Shown in pieces: positions 35,340-47,550 of a stretch of 64,000 bases of DNA (its first letter is position 1; each line of letters begins with the position of its first letter). The translations under genes and the position numbers were made by a program. The stretch is from contig NC_091932.1 in assembly GCF_041260155.1 (NCBI RefSeq), positions 26,936,746 through 27,000,745 of the forward strand, in the 5' to 3' direction. Below the pieces are notes generated by a model that was given only the letters and a program-made list of their open reading frames with translations, had not been told where the DNA came from and searched no databases. The DNA is from Ptychodera flava. Lineage: Eukaryota; Hemichordata; Enteropneusta; Ptychoderidae.

Positions 35340-36760
35340 GAACTGGTTACTGTAAACAATTGATGTGTGAAAGTTAGAGTTATAAACCCAAGAGATAAGC
35401 CTGAGAAGATATATAAGCATATAAATCTAGGTGTATTTGAAGTTACTGACGACGATGATGTTATTGCATGAGTATGGAATTTGGATGCTAGAGATGTTGA
35501 TGGTAATGTAGTGAGTTCCAGATCTAGGCATGTGACACTGAGACGGAGACTGACTTTAGCAACCCATGGTGAATTACTGGTAAAGTATTGCCTAAGGTTA
35601 TTTCGAGGAGACACATGGTCTGTGTAACACAGATTTGTCTGCCTAGCAGATGAGACAGATTGATGAGCTGTTAATGGAATATGATGTAATATTTGTGTAA
35701 CATGACAAAGATTGGGAAAATCTAGATACTGGAGATAATCCAAAAGACACGTATATACATATGAGAACATAATCAATCTACGTTAGGCAATGACGTAATC
35801 TGACCATACACCAGCCCATGGTACAGCCTATCTTTGTGAAATACCGTAAATTGAACAACATCACAAAGAAGGATGTTTACCCAGTTCTATGCATCGAATA
35901 GTCCATCGAATAGCCATTTGGCAAGCACATTAGTTTTCGAAAATGGACTTAGCATCAGGATATTGGCAAATTGAAGTTGCATTGGAAGATAGAGATACCA
36001 CCGCCTTTGTTTCATACAATAGACTCTGTGAATTAAACATTATGCCATTTGGTTTGTGTAACATGCCAAGCACCTTTCAATGCTTGATGGAATTTACCGA
36101 AGGGTCAATATGCCTGATTTATCTGGATGACATTGTGGTGTTTTTAAAAACATTTGATGAACACCTACAACATTTGCGAGAGGTCTTAAATCGATTTGAA
36201 GAAGCCGGGCAGAAATTAAAATGTAGTAAATGTCACTTCTATAAGACTGAAATAGATCATTAGGACATATCGTTACACGACATGACTTAAGATCACACCC
36301 AAAGAAAATTAATTCAGTAAAGGACTATCCTCATCCGAATAATATTCTTCAGTTACTGAATTTCCTTGGATTAGCATCGTACTATCAACGGGGTGTGCAA
36401 ACCTTTGCCAAAGTCACTCATTGCTAAACAAACTGTTGATACAGGACATTGCATTTGAATGGAGTACTGAATGTGAAGACCCCTTTTGCACTTTGAAGTC
36501 AGTGCTTATTTCCAATCCACTACTCGGACATCCTGATTTTGATGAACCGTTTGTCCTGCGTATAGATTCATGTTACACTAGTATTGGATCTTGTTTGATA
36601 CAGGTACGTGACAATAAAGAAGTTTCAATTTCTTATGCGGTCGAACTTTCCCAAACATGAGAAATACAATTCAACAATCGAGAAAGAAGCTCTTGCCATA
36701 ATTTGGTCGATTAAGTATTTCCGACCATAGCCTTTATGGTAGATGCTTTATTGAAATGGT
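35340..36760 (+). pseudogene. Ty3/Gypsy pol fragment (pre-RT, RT, RNase H start)
   Basis: The plus-strand order fits Gypsy pol: VKVRVINPRDKPEKIYKHI and GVFEVTDDDDV (the spacer between protease and RT), then a KLNNITKKDVYPV-like segment at about 35850-35885, then the ORF 35943-36263 with MDLASGYWQIEV, MPFGLCNMPSTFQ and CLIYLDDIVVF (catalytic YLDD). After an indel come GHIVTRHDL and FLGLASYY, and at 36421-36660 the RNase H with FVLRIDSCYTSIGSCLIQ and, in another frame, an STIEKEALAIIW segment. No protease, integrase or LTR was found. Multiple stops and frameshifts; it is an old copy in the P450 intron. Confidence 0.88.
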
Positions 36761-37545
36761 TAACGACTATTCGTTACATTGTAAGAACATTTGTAATTGA
36801 AATTTTTTGTCGTGTTTTCCCCGACTGGTAGTAGTGCTTTTTGAAACATTTTCTCATCGTGCTATTTTGTACGTAACATCGTTTTTAAAGATTTTTAATT
36901 TTTTTAATCAGCACTCACTGCAATTTTTACGATAACTATTATACGTGTATGTAGGCCAATAAGTATGGGTGTACCCCTTTTTCCAAATCGTTTGTTGCAC
37001 AAACTGTTTATTCCCTTATTACGCTTTGAAGAATATTTTACATTTAAGTATAAAATATCATTTATATCCTTTTATGGAATTATACTTTTCTTATTTATTT
37101 ATTTATTTATTTATTTACTTCCATGATTCAACCAAATTTTTATGTCACTGTAGAAAGGTTCTTTTTATACTGTGACGATTAATATATTTGGAACATTTGG
37201 CTTGCTGTAGTCGCACTCACAAGTCAAGTACTATTTATGCCATGTATCATTTTTTTAAATACATCATTTGTGTTACCAGCATAAGACAAAGACCATACCA
37301 TATGAAGCCAAATGGCATAAATTTAAAAGGGTTAGCTGTATAACATTAGAGATATTAAAAACTATGTCACATTACAGTGGCCTGGACACAATGTATCCGG
37401 ATCCCATATAATTATTAATTCTATATTAAGTTACTGTTAGCACACAAGAACGTATATGCGTTTTGTAATATTTTAGAGTATGGAAGACAATTATTATACT
37501 CTACAAGAGTTTCATCTATCATCCAAAATAAAAGGAATGAATTAC
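36761..37545. other. P450 intron DNA with (TTTA)n tract
   Basis: Contains an (ATTT)n microsatellite at about 37090-37118. Otherwise nothing is recognised. Confidence 0.5.
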
Positions 37546-37665
37546 CTCCAGATACATCAGATACTATTTGTCGTGCTTAGACGTCTGTCAACACATCAGC
37601 CTGGTTTGTACCTTTCAATTCTGCTTGTAACTTCAAAACATCATGAACAACATTAGAATCGCTAC
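37546..37665 (-). pseudogene. P450 exon before the I-helix, with in-frame stop
   Basis: 120 bp between AG (37666-37667) and GT (37544-37545). It encodes SDSNVVHDVLKLQAELKG, TNQADVLTDV, then TAA, then ARQIVSDVSG, which joins in phase to the AGVDTTT exon. The J/H-helix-like content and the exact phase fit make the exon call firm. The TAA sits where CAA (Gln) would be a one-base change away. Confidence 0.8.
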
Positions 37666-38177
37666 CTATCAAAGAAGAAAGTTGAAATGACCGTAAATCA
37701 CTGACAACGAACATTATCATTCTAAGTTCTGATAGTATTTGTAGGAGTTATAGATTGACAAAATCAGCAATTCTGAAAAAGGTGTTCATCATGAGATAAT
37801 CATGAGGAGGAGCATAATGACAGTGATAATTCTGATGATAATTGTGTTTGTATTTTTCAGTAAAATTCAAAAACATATTATCATTGATGAATGTAAAAAG
37901 TTAGATATTATTTGTATATGATAAAATAAAGACGTTAGTGTGAATCATTACGAATATAACATTGTGTCGAGAGAAAGCGTAGAAACAAAGAAACTATTTA
38001 CTACATGGACGAGAGTTCAGAATCTTCATGATGTTTAAATATAGCCACTCTCTTTGTGCAAACAAGAGCATATTAGTACATACTCCAGCTAATTCTACTT
38101 TTCGAGTACATGTCACATATGAATCTTGACTATGTTATCATTTCAATATTTCTACCGTTTAGTTGTTTATACGATAC
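37666..38177. other. P450 intron DNA, nothing recognised
   Basis: Short intron between two recognised exons, AT-rich. Confidence 0.4.
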
Positions 38178-38388
38178 CTTCTTGTATATTCATCCTATGA
38201 TCGTCGATCTTGGACTGGATAAATCTTAACCAAGTATTGGCAACTTTCTTCATCTGACGGATCGTTTTGGATGGTATATACTTAAGTATTGGCTTAATGT
38301 CAGCCAGTGTGCCATTTGCAAAGATATCATCCATATCGTTAACGAATTTTGCATGATGTTTTTGAATTCAGTGTCATCAAAGTCATAG
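38178..38388 (-). pseudogene. P450 exon with single-base frameshift
   Basis: Acceptor TTTCAG (AG at 38389-38390), donor GTATCG (GT at 38176-38177). It starts YDFDDTEFKNIMQ and, after an apparent 1-base deletion near 38345, continues NDMDDIFANGTLADIKPILK, YIPSKTIRQMKKVANTWLRF and SKIDDHRMN. This fits the F-G helix region of a CYP2-clan enzyme. The length (211 bp) is out of phase by exactly the one missing base. Confidence 0.85.
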
Positions 38389-39694
38389 CTGAAACAAGAC
38401 ATGATACATGTGTAGATTGCGAAGACGTGGGACATGCCACTGTTCTCCAATGATAAATGTCAAAAGAAAATCATGGCACTTTAAGGAGATGGGTCCCTAT
38501 CAATTTTAAGTTATAATGATGCTACAATACTAATCACCAGGATTTCTATGAAATCGTCAGAGAATATTCTTGAGAAAGCTTTAAAATTAACTCTCGAATA
38601 AGATATCCTAGCTCTGACATAGGTTCCATTTCTCCAATAGCATCTAACAGTCCGAGATTTTCGTGTTTGCAATACGTAGATGAATAGCAGACAAATGAAT
38701 CTTCACGAAACATCAATAGAATGAATGAACACACAAAATAAGAAACTCCCAAAGGTGAAAACAGTTAATATCAGTTAATGTAACACTATGTTGTTTTAGC
38801 TAGAAAATGCTTTTATCTAATCATCAGATTTATTACCGATTGCTGTATTGAGAAACCTAAAACTCGAGATTTCAAGAAAAATTAATTGGCTCCAAAAACT
38901 CCCCTGAGAAAACTCGAGCCCTCGCGAGCTCGTGATCCATTTTTAACGCGATGATGAAAAATTAGGTTTAGAAATTTAAAGCAATATCCAAGGGAAGAAC
39001 ATTTGTTAATCAGTGGTGAGCAGTGATATAAACAAAGCAAAATTGACTTTCAAGCATTGAAACAGCTTCGCATAAATGCCTGAATGCTGAGGATATTAAA
39101 GGCAAAATACCACCGGGATTGAATAAGAATCTGCTTGAATGCACAGAATGGTATGCCGAGATATGCTCAAACTGACAAGCTCTTACTAGTAATACACAAA
39201 CGAAATTAATACACTCAGTTCTGTTACTCCTTCTTCTTAAATGTCAATAATGAAAGGTACTGCAAAGTGTGGACAAGGACGTTAATGCCGCTAAGAGCGT
39301 TGGAAAATACTGTCCGTTTGCAAACTTATATTATATTCTTATATTCGTGACGAGGGCATCCATTTGCCGAGGGGTGACAATATCCATTACCACAATAAAT
39401 TTTCTTGCAATTTCCAATGCCGGTATAGGGCGCGATCTAGTGTGCGCTGAAATTCTGTGCAAATGTATATTCAGAGCCTCCAACATACCCTGGTCTTAAT
39501 CCCGTTGGTCCCTTGGAAATGTCTTAGTTAATCAGTCGATGTTAGCGTGAAAACATATATATTTTCGCTGGTTAATATACATTGTTAATTGATGTGTTTA
39601 AAAGTTTTAGGTCAACAAAATGTCGAAGCAAATGAAATGGTAACAAAAGTTAGCCTTATTTTCTCCTCTCCTAGAGCTTGTGCAAGCTTTCATT
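38389..39694. other. P450 intron DNA
   Basis: Intron between exons 41299-41460 and 38178-38388. Two ORFs (38546-38752 minus; 39269-39499 plus, with an open minus counterpart) carry no recognisable motif. No repeat boundary was noted before the SINE array. Confidence 0.35.
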
Positions 39695-40822
39695 AAAATA
39701 CGGATAGTTTTCAATCGGATTCGAACCCACAATATACGGCATCAGTCGCCTTGCTGAGAGACCTGAGACAGAACCAGTCGGCTAAATCTCCACTCCCAAA
39801 AAAGAGTGGTTCAATAGCCGGCTAAGTTGTTACATTTTTCTGACTTAGACCTTTCAACACGTTGTAGAGTTCGTGAAGCACTCACGCACGCATGCTCACT
39901 ATCATACATCGCACATACACACTTTATCGAAGCGAAGAAACGAATTTCATCGCTTTAACTGGGCGAACGATAACCTCGGGGACAATTCTGTCCACCAGCA
40001 GTGTTACCGACCCAGGATAGAAAATACGGATAGTTTTCAATCGGATTCGAACCCACAACATACGGCATCAGTCGCCTAGCTGAGAGACCTGAGACAGAAC
40101 CAGTCGGCTAAATCTCCACTCCCAAAAAAGAGTGGTTCAATAGCCGGCTAAGTTGTTACATTTTTCTGACTGAGACCTTTCAACACGTTGTAGAGTTCGT
40201 GAAGCACTCACGCACGCATGCTCACTATCATACATCGCACATACACACTTTATCGAAGCAAAGAAACGAATTTCATCGCTTTAACTGGGCGAACGATAAC
40301 CTCGGGGACAATTCTGTCCACCAGCAGTGATACCGACCCAGGATAGAAAATACGGATAGTTTTCAATCGGATTCGAACCCACAACATACGGCATCAGTCG
40401 CCTAGCTGAGAGGCCTGAGACAGAACCAGTGGCTAAATCTCCACTCCCAAAAAAGATGGTTCAATAGCCGGCTAAGTTGTTACATTTTTCTGACTGAGAC
40501 CTTTCAACACGTTGTAGAGTTCGTGAAGCACTCACGCACGCATGCTCACTATCATACATCGCACATACACACTTTATCGAAGCGAAGAAACGAATTTCAT
40601 CGCTTTAACTGGGCGAACGATAACCTCGGGGACAATTCTGTCCACCAGCAGTGTTACCGACCCAGGATAGAAAATACGGATAGTTTTCAATCGGATTCGA
40701 ACCCACAACATACGCATCAGTCGCCTAGCTGAGAGGCCTGAGACAGAACCAGTCGGCTAAATCTCCACTCCCAAAAAGAGTGGTTCAATAGCCGGCTAAG
40801 TTGTTACATTTTTCTGACTGAG
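39695..40822 (-). repeat. Tandem array of a tRNA-derived SINE-like unit (3.4 copies of ~326 bp)
   Basis: Units begin at 39695, 40021, 40347 and 40671 (last one partial) and are nearly identical. On the minus strand each has an A-box-like TAGCCGACTGG and a perfect B-box GGGTTCGAATCC about 45 bp downstream, the layout of a tRNA-derived Pol III promoter. A related single copy at 32370-32605 shows it is dispersed, so it is a SINE family. Here, unusually, it is arranged head to tail. Overlapping 68-residue ORFs are products of the repeat. Confidence 0.85.
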
Positions 40823-41298
40823 AGTTTGCAAACTTACCTAGCTAGGATTCTTTTTCTCACGGACAAATGACTCGAATAATATCGCCCATGTTATTTGGAA
40901 TCCAGTTCTTGCTTAAATGGATCATGAAATTTTGAGATTTCTAAGAGTCGTTCAGATCGGCTACGAGCTAAGCTACCCTAGATATTTGGTTATTTTATAG
41001 TGTATTAAGGCTGCATCATTGTGTAAACTTTATCGTAAATGCATAATTGACATTGTTCATTGTAAGTTGAAATCCTATGTTTGAATTCAAGTTGGATAAT
41101 TATTTCTTGCTATGAAGTATATGACTTCGAGTACGATAGATAAGCAAGATATAGATATGCAAAGAGTTTAGCATTTTCGCTATATGAATTTTACGACAAA
41201 ATATCAAACTGCTGGCTTTCAAACAACAAGTTTATGAGACTACATCCGACGCTAACTTGGTCATTTTTTCATGGATAAGTGTAGGCAAGTGAACTTAC
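40823..41298. other. P450 intron DNA, nothing recognised
   Basis: AT-rich intron between the SINE array and the exon at 41299. Confidence 0.4.
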
Positions 41299-41460
41299 TC
41301 GTTACCGAAGCAAATATTTGCCAACACATTACAAACACACAACTTCAGTATTGATCTCGGATTGAACGGTTCTCCATTCTTGTCAACAATGGCTTTCTTT
41401 ACATTAGGAAACGCCACCTTTATTACAGATCTTTCCAATGGGTATCCGCTGGCGAAATTC
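41299..41460 (-). CDS. P450 exon (C/D/E-helix region), first recognised
   Basis: Acceptor TTTTTTTAG (AG at 41461-41462), donor GTAAGT (GT at 41297-41298). It encodes FASGYPLERSVIKVAF, KKAIVDKNGEPFNPRSILK and LCVCNVLANICFGN, the usual CYP2-clan segment (PF.P......N.I....FG). The last two bases (GA) join the next exon's C to give an Asp before YDFDD. Upstream exons (membrane anchor, A-C helices) would lie beyond the N gap. Confidence 0.88.
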
Positions 41461-41492
41461 CTAAAAAAATACAAAAATTGTAGTTAATTAAA

Positions 41493-41592
41493 NNNNNNNN
41501 NNNNNNNNNNNNNNNNNNNNNNNNNNNNNNNNNNNNNNNNNNNNNNNNNNNNNNNNNNNNNNNNNNNNNNNNNNNNNNNNNNNNNNNNNNNN
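41493..41592. other. Scaffold gap, 100 N
   Basis: Exactly 100 Ns, a common placeholder for a gap of unknown size. It separates the P450 locus from block A'. Confidence 0.99.
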
Positions 41593-41832
41593 GTGTCATA
41601 GCCATTACACCTTTTGGGCACACAAGTATTCACAATTATTTTGGAATGAACAAAGCAGATAATGAAAAATTATCAATCTGATTGTAAGTCAGTCAATTTC
41701 AATGACTATATAGATTTGGAATTCAAGTCTTTGTTTTTTTGTGTGTGTGTTTCTTTTGTGGGTTTTTTTGTTTTGTTTTTTTTTTGTGTGTGTGTTTTTT
41801 TGTATCACAGAGGAAGCGAGAAACATTGTTTA

Positions 41833-44153
41833 GGCCAAAGTAAGTAAATTCTTTGTTTTGCGTCCGCGCGCGCCTAGGTTTTTGGAGATTTTTCGGAAAA
41901 AAACCACAAACATTCCTTTCAAAATTTCGCCGTTGGTGGCGCTATTTTGTCGCAAAAACAAGTCGTGGCGCTCGAAACACTCCTTTACGGCAGTCAGATT
42001 TCACTAATGGACCATGCGGTGACGTAAAACAGTACTCTCTACACATTTACACCTGTCGATACTCTCAGCCTCACGCCGGGGCCTCACGTTCTCGCTGTCT
42101 GTTGTGGCTTTGCCTGTTGTGGCTTTGTCGTCACGATAAAAAATGGATGAAAGCAGGGAAATAATCGAAGTTAAAATACAGGAAACTTTGCACGGCAACT
42201 TGAAGGCATGGTCATTGCGAGCAATCGGGACTTGAACAGAGAGAGATTCAGTCGGCCGATTGGACTTGGGTACCACGACTCAGAGAGTATGGCAGACGGG
42301 AAAATCGGAAAGTGTTGAGGCCTATCCTAGTTAATTGGTCTTTTAGATTTGCCAAAAATTTGGTTAATTGGTTTTAACTTGAAGCAAAAAATAAACCAGT
42401 GATCAGTCCTGTAAAGGAAAGGCCTTTATGTACTTTTTTGTTCAGTTTGGGTATGGGAAAGTATATTAGAATCCCTCTGTGAAAGTTCAAACTTGTAGTA
42501 GGCGGTCGTAGCTGCTCTTGAAGGAGGTCACACTTTCTGCATTAATGACATCGGCTGGTAATTTATTCCAGGTGTCCACAACTCTTGCTGAAAAAAGTAC
42601 TTTCTTGTGTTAAGTCGAACGAATAGTTTATGAAGTTTGGGACAGTGTCTTCAAGTCTCGAGTTGGCTCCTAACTCAAGTGATAGGTTACAGTGGTCATG
42701 GCCTTTGATAACTAATTCTAGCGTTGAATCATGTCGCCGCGAATTCTTCATTAAACCAAGCAGTTTAAGTCTATTTTGATAATTGTAGTGTTGGAGTTTG
42801 GGTATTATTTGCCGTGCTAAGATTTTTATGTCCTTTTGTAGCCATGGTGACAAAGCTTGTACTGCATATTCGAGCTGTGGTCTCGCAAGTTGCTTGTAAA
42901 GACGAAGAATGACATTGTTTTGATTTGATCGACAATGATCGTTTGATGAGATCAACATTCTGTTTGCCTTTTTGCAAACTTATCACATTTGCTTGAAGGT
43001 TTTAAGGTAAAATGAAGTAGATCATTTTCTTCAGCTGTACGTCCCAGTGAAATATTGTTCATTGAGTATTTATTGAAGGGATTGTTGTAGCCAATATGCG
43101 TCCGCCAGTGTTCACTCATTTTTTGTAGCTTGTCCAAATCAGCTTGTAGAATTTCAGGATCACTACAATTTCGCAAGGGATGACATGTCTTGGTATTGTC
43201 AGTAATTTTTTGAGTTCAGAACTAATTTCACCGCCAGTATGATTGATGTAGATTAGAAAGAGTATTGGTCCAAGAACTGAACCCTTTGGGACACCACTTG
43301 TGACGTATTCTCCATTCAGATGATGCTCCATTTATGACTACTCGCTGTTTTGTATTTGTCGATCATGCTTTGACCCACTGTAGAATATTTCCATTTATGC
43401 CACGATACTTCATCTTTTCAATCAATCTGGTATTTGTTACTTTGAAAGTGCAAGGAATATAGATGTGAAGCTTCCACCTAAATTTGGGTCTGATGAGTCT
43501 GTGTGTACGTGTGGAGACTGACAATTGCGAAATGCTTTCTTTTATTTGATGGAAAGGAAAGGTGCTGGTCCCGAGGAAGCTACAGGGAATACTTTTGTCA
43601 ATTATATCATCAATTTCTTCTTCTGTCTGATGCCCCATCTTTCTAAAATTGAATGCAGAGGCTACAAGTTACCATTTCTGTTTTGGTGTTTTCTTTCACA
43701 ACAGACACCTTTCAGCAAAACTATGACATTCCATCAGAGAATAGGCATTACAAGAAACTTGAAAAAAACGTACAAGAACTTGAGGACAAAAGACTGCTAC
43801 TGTATAGTGTTATAGTGTACCCATTCCTCAAACTGCCAAGGCTGTAAAGTTGCTGTGCAATAGTATTGACATGTGGACACTTTGAATGCACAAGAAAGAA
43901 ATCTAAAACTAATAAGAGAAAAGCAAACGTCAAAGAATGACTGTTTATTTTGATCCATTTGTTATGAAAATGCATACAGTGATCATACAGTGTGTCACAC
44001 TGTGACAGGAGTATTCATGTGGTTTGAGAAAAATTGTCCAATTCAGGCAAACAGATTTTGTGTTAAATTTTCTGTGTGTGTTTTTAAGCCGCTTACCCGC
44101 GTACCTTTAGGATTTTGAGTGGACGCAAAACAAAGAATTTACTTACTTTGGCC
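41833..44153. mobile_element. PIF/Harbinger-like TIR element, copy A'
   Basis: Same element as at 8402-10715, with GGCCAAAGTAAG termini and TTA on both sides (41830-41832 and 44154-44156). Confidence 0.65.
42491..43510 (-). pseudogene. CR1/Jockey-type LINE RT fragment, copy A'
   Basis: Counterpart of 9058-10083. Here the RT palm VTSGVPKGSVLGPILFLIYI lies in one open stretch (43116-43331), and the preceding LIEKMKYRGINGNILQWVKA segment is in the ORF at 43363-43638, so this copy gives the clearer evidence. C-terminal part at 42563-42958. Confidence 0.82.
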
Positions 44154-45414
44154 TTACCGGATATGGTCATTTTATATTGTCAGCTTGCCAAACACTGCAT
44201 AAAAACGCTATAATACTTACTGTATTAGCATGAATTATTGCCTGTATTTTAGCTGAATAGTGCATATACAGGTGAATACAGTTAATAATCCATTGCTTGT
44301 ATTCAGAAAGCCTGTATTCATGTGGATTCATGTGAATTCACGTGTATTATTCTATAATACAGGCAACTCATTAATGTGAATTTATCTGTATTTTGCGTTT
44401 TCATGCAGTGAAAATTGGCAAAATTTCCCACCATTTCATCTTGTCAAATTTAACTGAGTTATTGCCCTTTGTATCGCCAATGAACGAAATGAGGGTTCTC
44501 CTCTTTGATTTCTGCCAGTATCGTGGCGTCGTAAGAAAATACGGCAGACGTTACAGCACTGTAAAAGCGACACGAAGAAATCAACAATATTAAACGAACA
44601 CTTATTCCTCGGGAAATCGCCATGGGAGAGGATGTAGGGATACAGAAACACAGTAGAGACTCCAAGTCTTCAAAGATAACACCGTTTATTTCTTATATAT
44701 GGATGCTACATATTGCCAGATAGTTCCTTCTCTAAAGATGTTGTCCCTTCGTTTGAGCTGGTGTTCGTAAAGACACCTTCTATATAAAATTTAGTCTGTT
44801 CAATACTTATTTACATACAAATGAAATCTAACGTCTCTCCCTGATAATAACGTATTTGGTGCCAAGGTACCTACATGTATCTATGACCAACATCATAAAC
44901 ACGAGAACAGTATGTACTTGCTAGATTTCTCACATAACGTATAGCCATCGCACATACTTGGAAGAGTTTCTCAATGCTTGCTGTAAGGAGACTTTGAAAG
45001 GACCTGTACCCACGTTCAACGCGACGAGCAAGGCTATTCTTTACGTTTGCCTGGCTGGGTCATTTTCAACACTTTCGAAGGGAATTGGAGTATGTGTATT
45101 CTAAAAAAAACCAGGAAGGTTTTCAATTGGATAATTCACCAATATCTGAAGACCATACTACGGTACGGGTAAATGTTGCTCCCTGTTTTGCTTTAACTTA
45201 CAGTACTAGTCTGATCCTAAGTAAGAACAACTGACCTGGTTTAATGAGCGATATACTTTAACAGTGCAATTACAAGCACTTTTGTTATGACTGCACCATT
45301 TGCCAATCAAAACCAGTAATTTACAATGCCTTCCTCATTTTTTTGAGAAAACGTTGTTTGTTACACAGTTAAAAAAGATATAATGGTCAAGTAGAACGAA
45401 ATTTCTGCAAAATA

Positions 45415-46105
45415 CCCGTCTATAATGCTTTTGACTTTTTATAGCCAAAATCACCTTAGCTAAAGAACAGTGTATTTATGTTCAAGAGAAGAAGGTGTAA
45501 TACAACGCTCAGTATTGAGTAAATCTCTCTTTTTCCAATAAAACAAATACTTGTTACATGGCAATAATGTCTGTAAAAGTTTTCCATTGAAACTCCCGTA
45601 ATTTCGTTTCTTTCGTGAATTTATATATATTCTTCAAGATCATTTCACGGGACTGGTGGGTTACTCCAAGTGACGAGTACCATTTTCTAAGTTTCTCAAC
45701 ACCTACACAGTTCTGTGACATCATATTCAACTACAGGACTTTACAAGTCAATTTTTACCGTGGCAATCAACTGTTTCCCATTCCAGATACGACCTTTCCA
45801 ATTTCTCGATGATTTATTTAAAAAGCTGAATTTACTACACCATTTCAAAGTTACATCTTCTGTTTCTTGTGGTGTTGCAACTCGCATTGTACCATGCATG
45901 TAAACCCTTCACATAAAAATCGGGAATAACAGATTCTAAAGCTTTGAGTAGAGAATTCCAGAAAAATTTGGTTGCATAAGATTACATGTCTGAAGTATAT
46001 CCATTTCTAAATAATACCATGGTATAGCAGTCCAGGTGCTGCCTTTGCATGAAACCAGTCTCTTGACCTATACAGGACGTAAAGCTTTAACCTGTTTGTA
46101 AAGAT
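45415..46105 (-). pseudogene. L1/Tx1-like LINE C-terminus, unit 1, copy A'
   Basis: Counterpart of 11985-12680, similarly frameshifted. Confidence 0.55.
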
Positions 46106-47550
46106 TTACACATTTTTCTTTTTTATTTATGTTTTCCTTTACCCGTTATTGTCTGTTTTTGTGTACTCTTTATCTGCCGCCGACGTCATACAAGTGAAGT
46201 GCATCATGTGGAAAAGTAACTCGAAAAACAAACGTTTGGATTTAAAATATGATGCAAATGAATTCTCCAATGTTTTTCAATGGTTATGTATGAAGACATT
46301 GCCTTTCCTTTGTTGTTTGTTCTTTGGATAGCAGCGAGCCGAAATGAACAGGTTGTGAATAGGTTGAGAGTTAAATGGAGCAGTACCTTTGTCACGTATA
46401 CAAATGCAATTGTTAAAATAAAAACAGTCACATAACGGTATTCTTTTTTTAAACCAACTTTAGCCTATACGGTATGTGATACGGTACACAGCAATGGCGG
46501 ACGATACATCTTGATCTGACCGTCCAGTTTGTAATATAATAAAATTTAACAATGATCTTTTAAGGGAACACATTGAAATTCATAGGTACACGTATATAAG
46601 AATGTTAAAAATGCTTTAAAACAGCTCTTAAGTGTTTACTGTAATCTAAATGGAATGGACTATAATCCGAGGACAGCTGAACCTATTATCAGGAACATCC
46701 TTCTCGGAGATATTAAAATAGAATACTGGAGGTATAAGTACGACATTACGTTCGGGGCAGGAGTCACAAGCAAAGAAAAAACTATTTACCCTAAAAGATT
46801 GACGTCAAATTAAATTTAATCAGATAGGCTATCCTGGCCCTGACCAATCGGCTGAAAAATGATCACCAATCATTTTCAAGGTATGCATTTAGTTATCGAG
46901 CACAAACTAGAACACTTAACTGACGTCACTCACATTCAGACAAAGTTCCATCCATATGCAGGCACTTGCACACATAGGTCATGCCAGGCCTGAAGACCAG
47001 ACTACGGTGCGGGTAAATGTTGCTCCCTGTTTTGCGTTAGCTTACAGTACTAGTGTGATCCTAAGTAAGAAAAACTGACCTGGTTTAATGAGCGATATGC
47101 AGCGAACCCCTGGGGCCTCAATCGCTGGGCTTTGAACTTAAAGTGCACGAAATCTACGCTGCATGTGAATCTTTTTGAAATGTGTAAAGGCATTTTTAAT
47201 TTTACAACAAAACACCACAAGAAAGCAAAACGTAATTTTATTGGATATTTCTGTACAGTCCTTTTGATGTTAAATCAAGTAACGTGCAAAATATATGGAA
47301 AACATTCTTAATCTTTCTGGTTATTACAGATCTCCTTGTCTATTTTGCAGCTTAAGGAAAACTCATATTTTAACAGTGCAATTACAAGCACTTTTATTTC
47401 ACTCTGACAATGTTTATGACTGCACCATTTGCCAATCAAAACCAGTAAATTTACAATGCCTTCCTCATCTTTTTGAGAAAACGTTGTTTGTTACACAGTT
47501 AAAAATGATATAATGGTCAAGTAGAACGAAATTTCTGCAAAATACCCGTC

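Larger units (their letters stand above)
30742..41460 (-). pseudogene. CYP2-clan cytochrome P450 gene (partial; six exons recognised)
   Basis: Cytochrome P450 monooxygenases insert one oxygen atom into lipophilic substrates; animal CYP2-clan enzymes sit in the ER membrane. Exons in minus-strand order are 41460-41299, 38388-38178, 37665-37546, 32169-31930, 31598-31500 and 31016-30742. All internal junctions are GT-AG with matching phases. They cover about the C-terminal 360 residues, with AGVDTTTE, EVMR (ExxR) and FSTGCRMCVGE. The pattern resembles CYP17/CYP1/CYP2. The N-terminal anchor and proline hinge are missing upstream of the N gap. A 1-base frameshift (exon 38178-38388) and a TAA (exon 37546-37665) argue for a pseudogene or assembly errors. 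Exons 32169 to 30742 look intact. Confidence 0.85.

Noticed and set aside
38546..38752. 68-residue minus-strand ORF as an extra P450 exon
   Set aside because: The flanking recognised exons join perfectly in phase without it and its sequence does not resemble any P450 segment.
39269..39499. Possible exon on either strand in the P450 intron
   Set aside because: Both strands are open for about 70 codons, but neither shows a known motif or fits the P450 exon order and phases.
39873..40732. Repeated ORF MKHSRTHAHYHTSHIHTLSK
   Set aside because: It arises from the tandem SINE-like units. Its end changes from unit to unit with indels, so it is not a maintained coding sequence.
39695..40822. Functional tRNA gene from the GGGTTCGAATCC B-box
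   Set aside because: No complete cloverleaf can be folded: acceptor and anticodon arms are not supported, and a dispersed diverged copy exists. A tRNA-derived SINE fits better.
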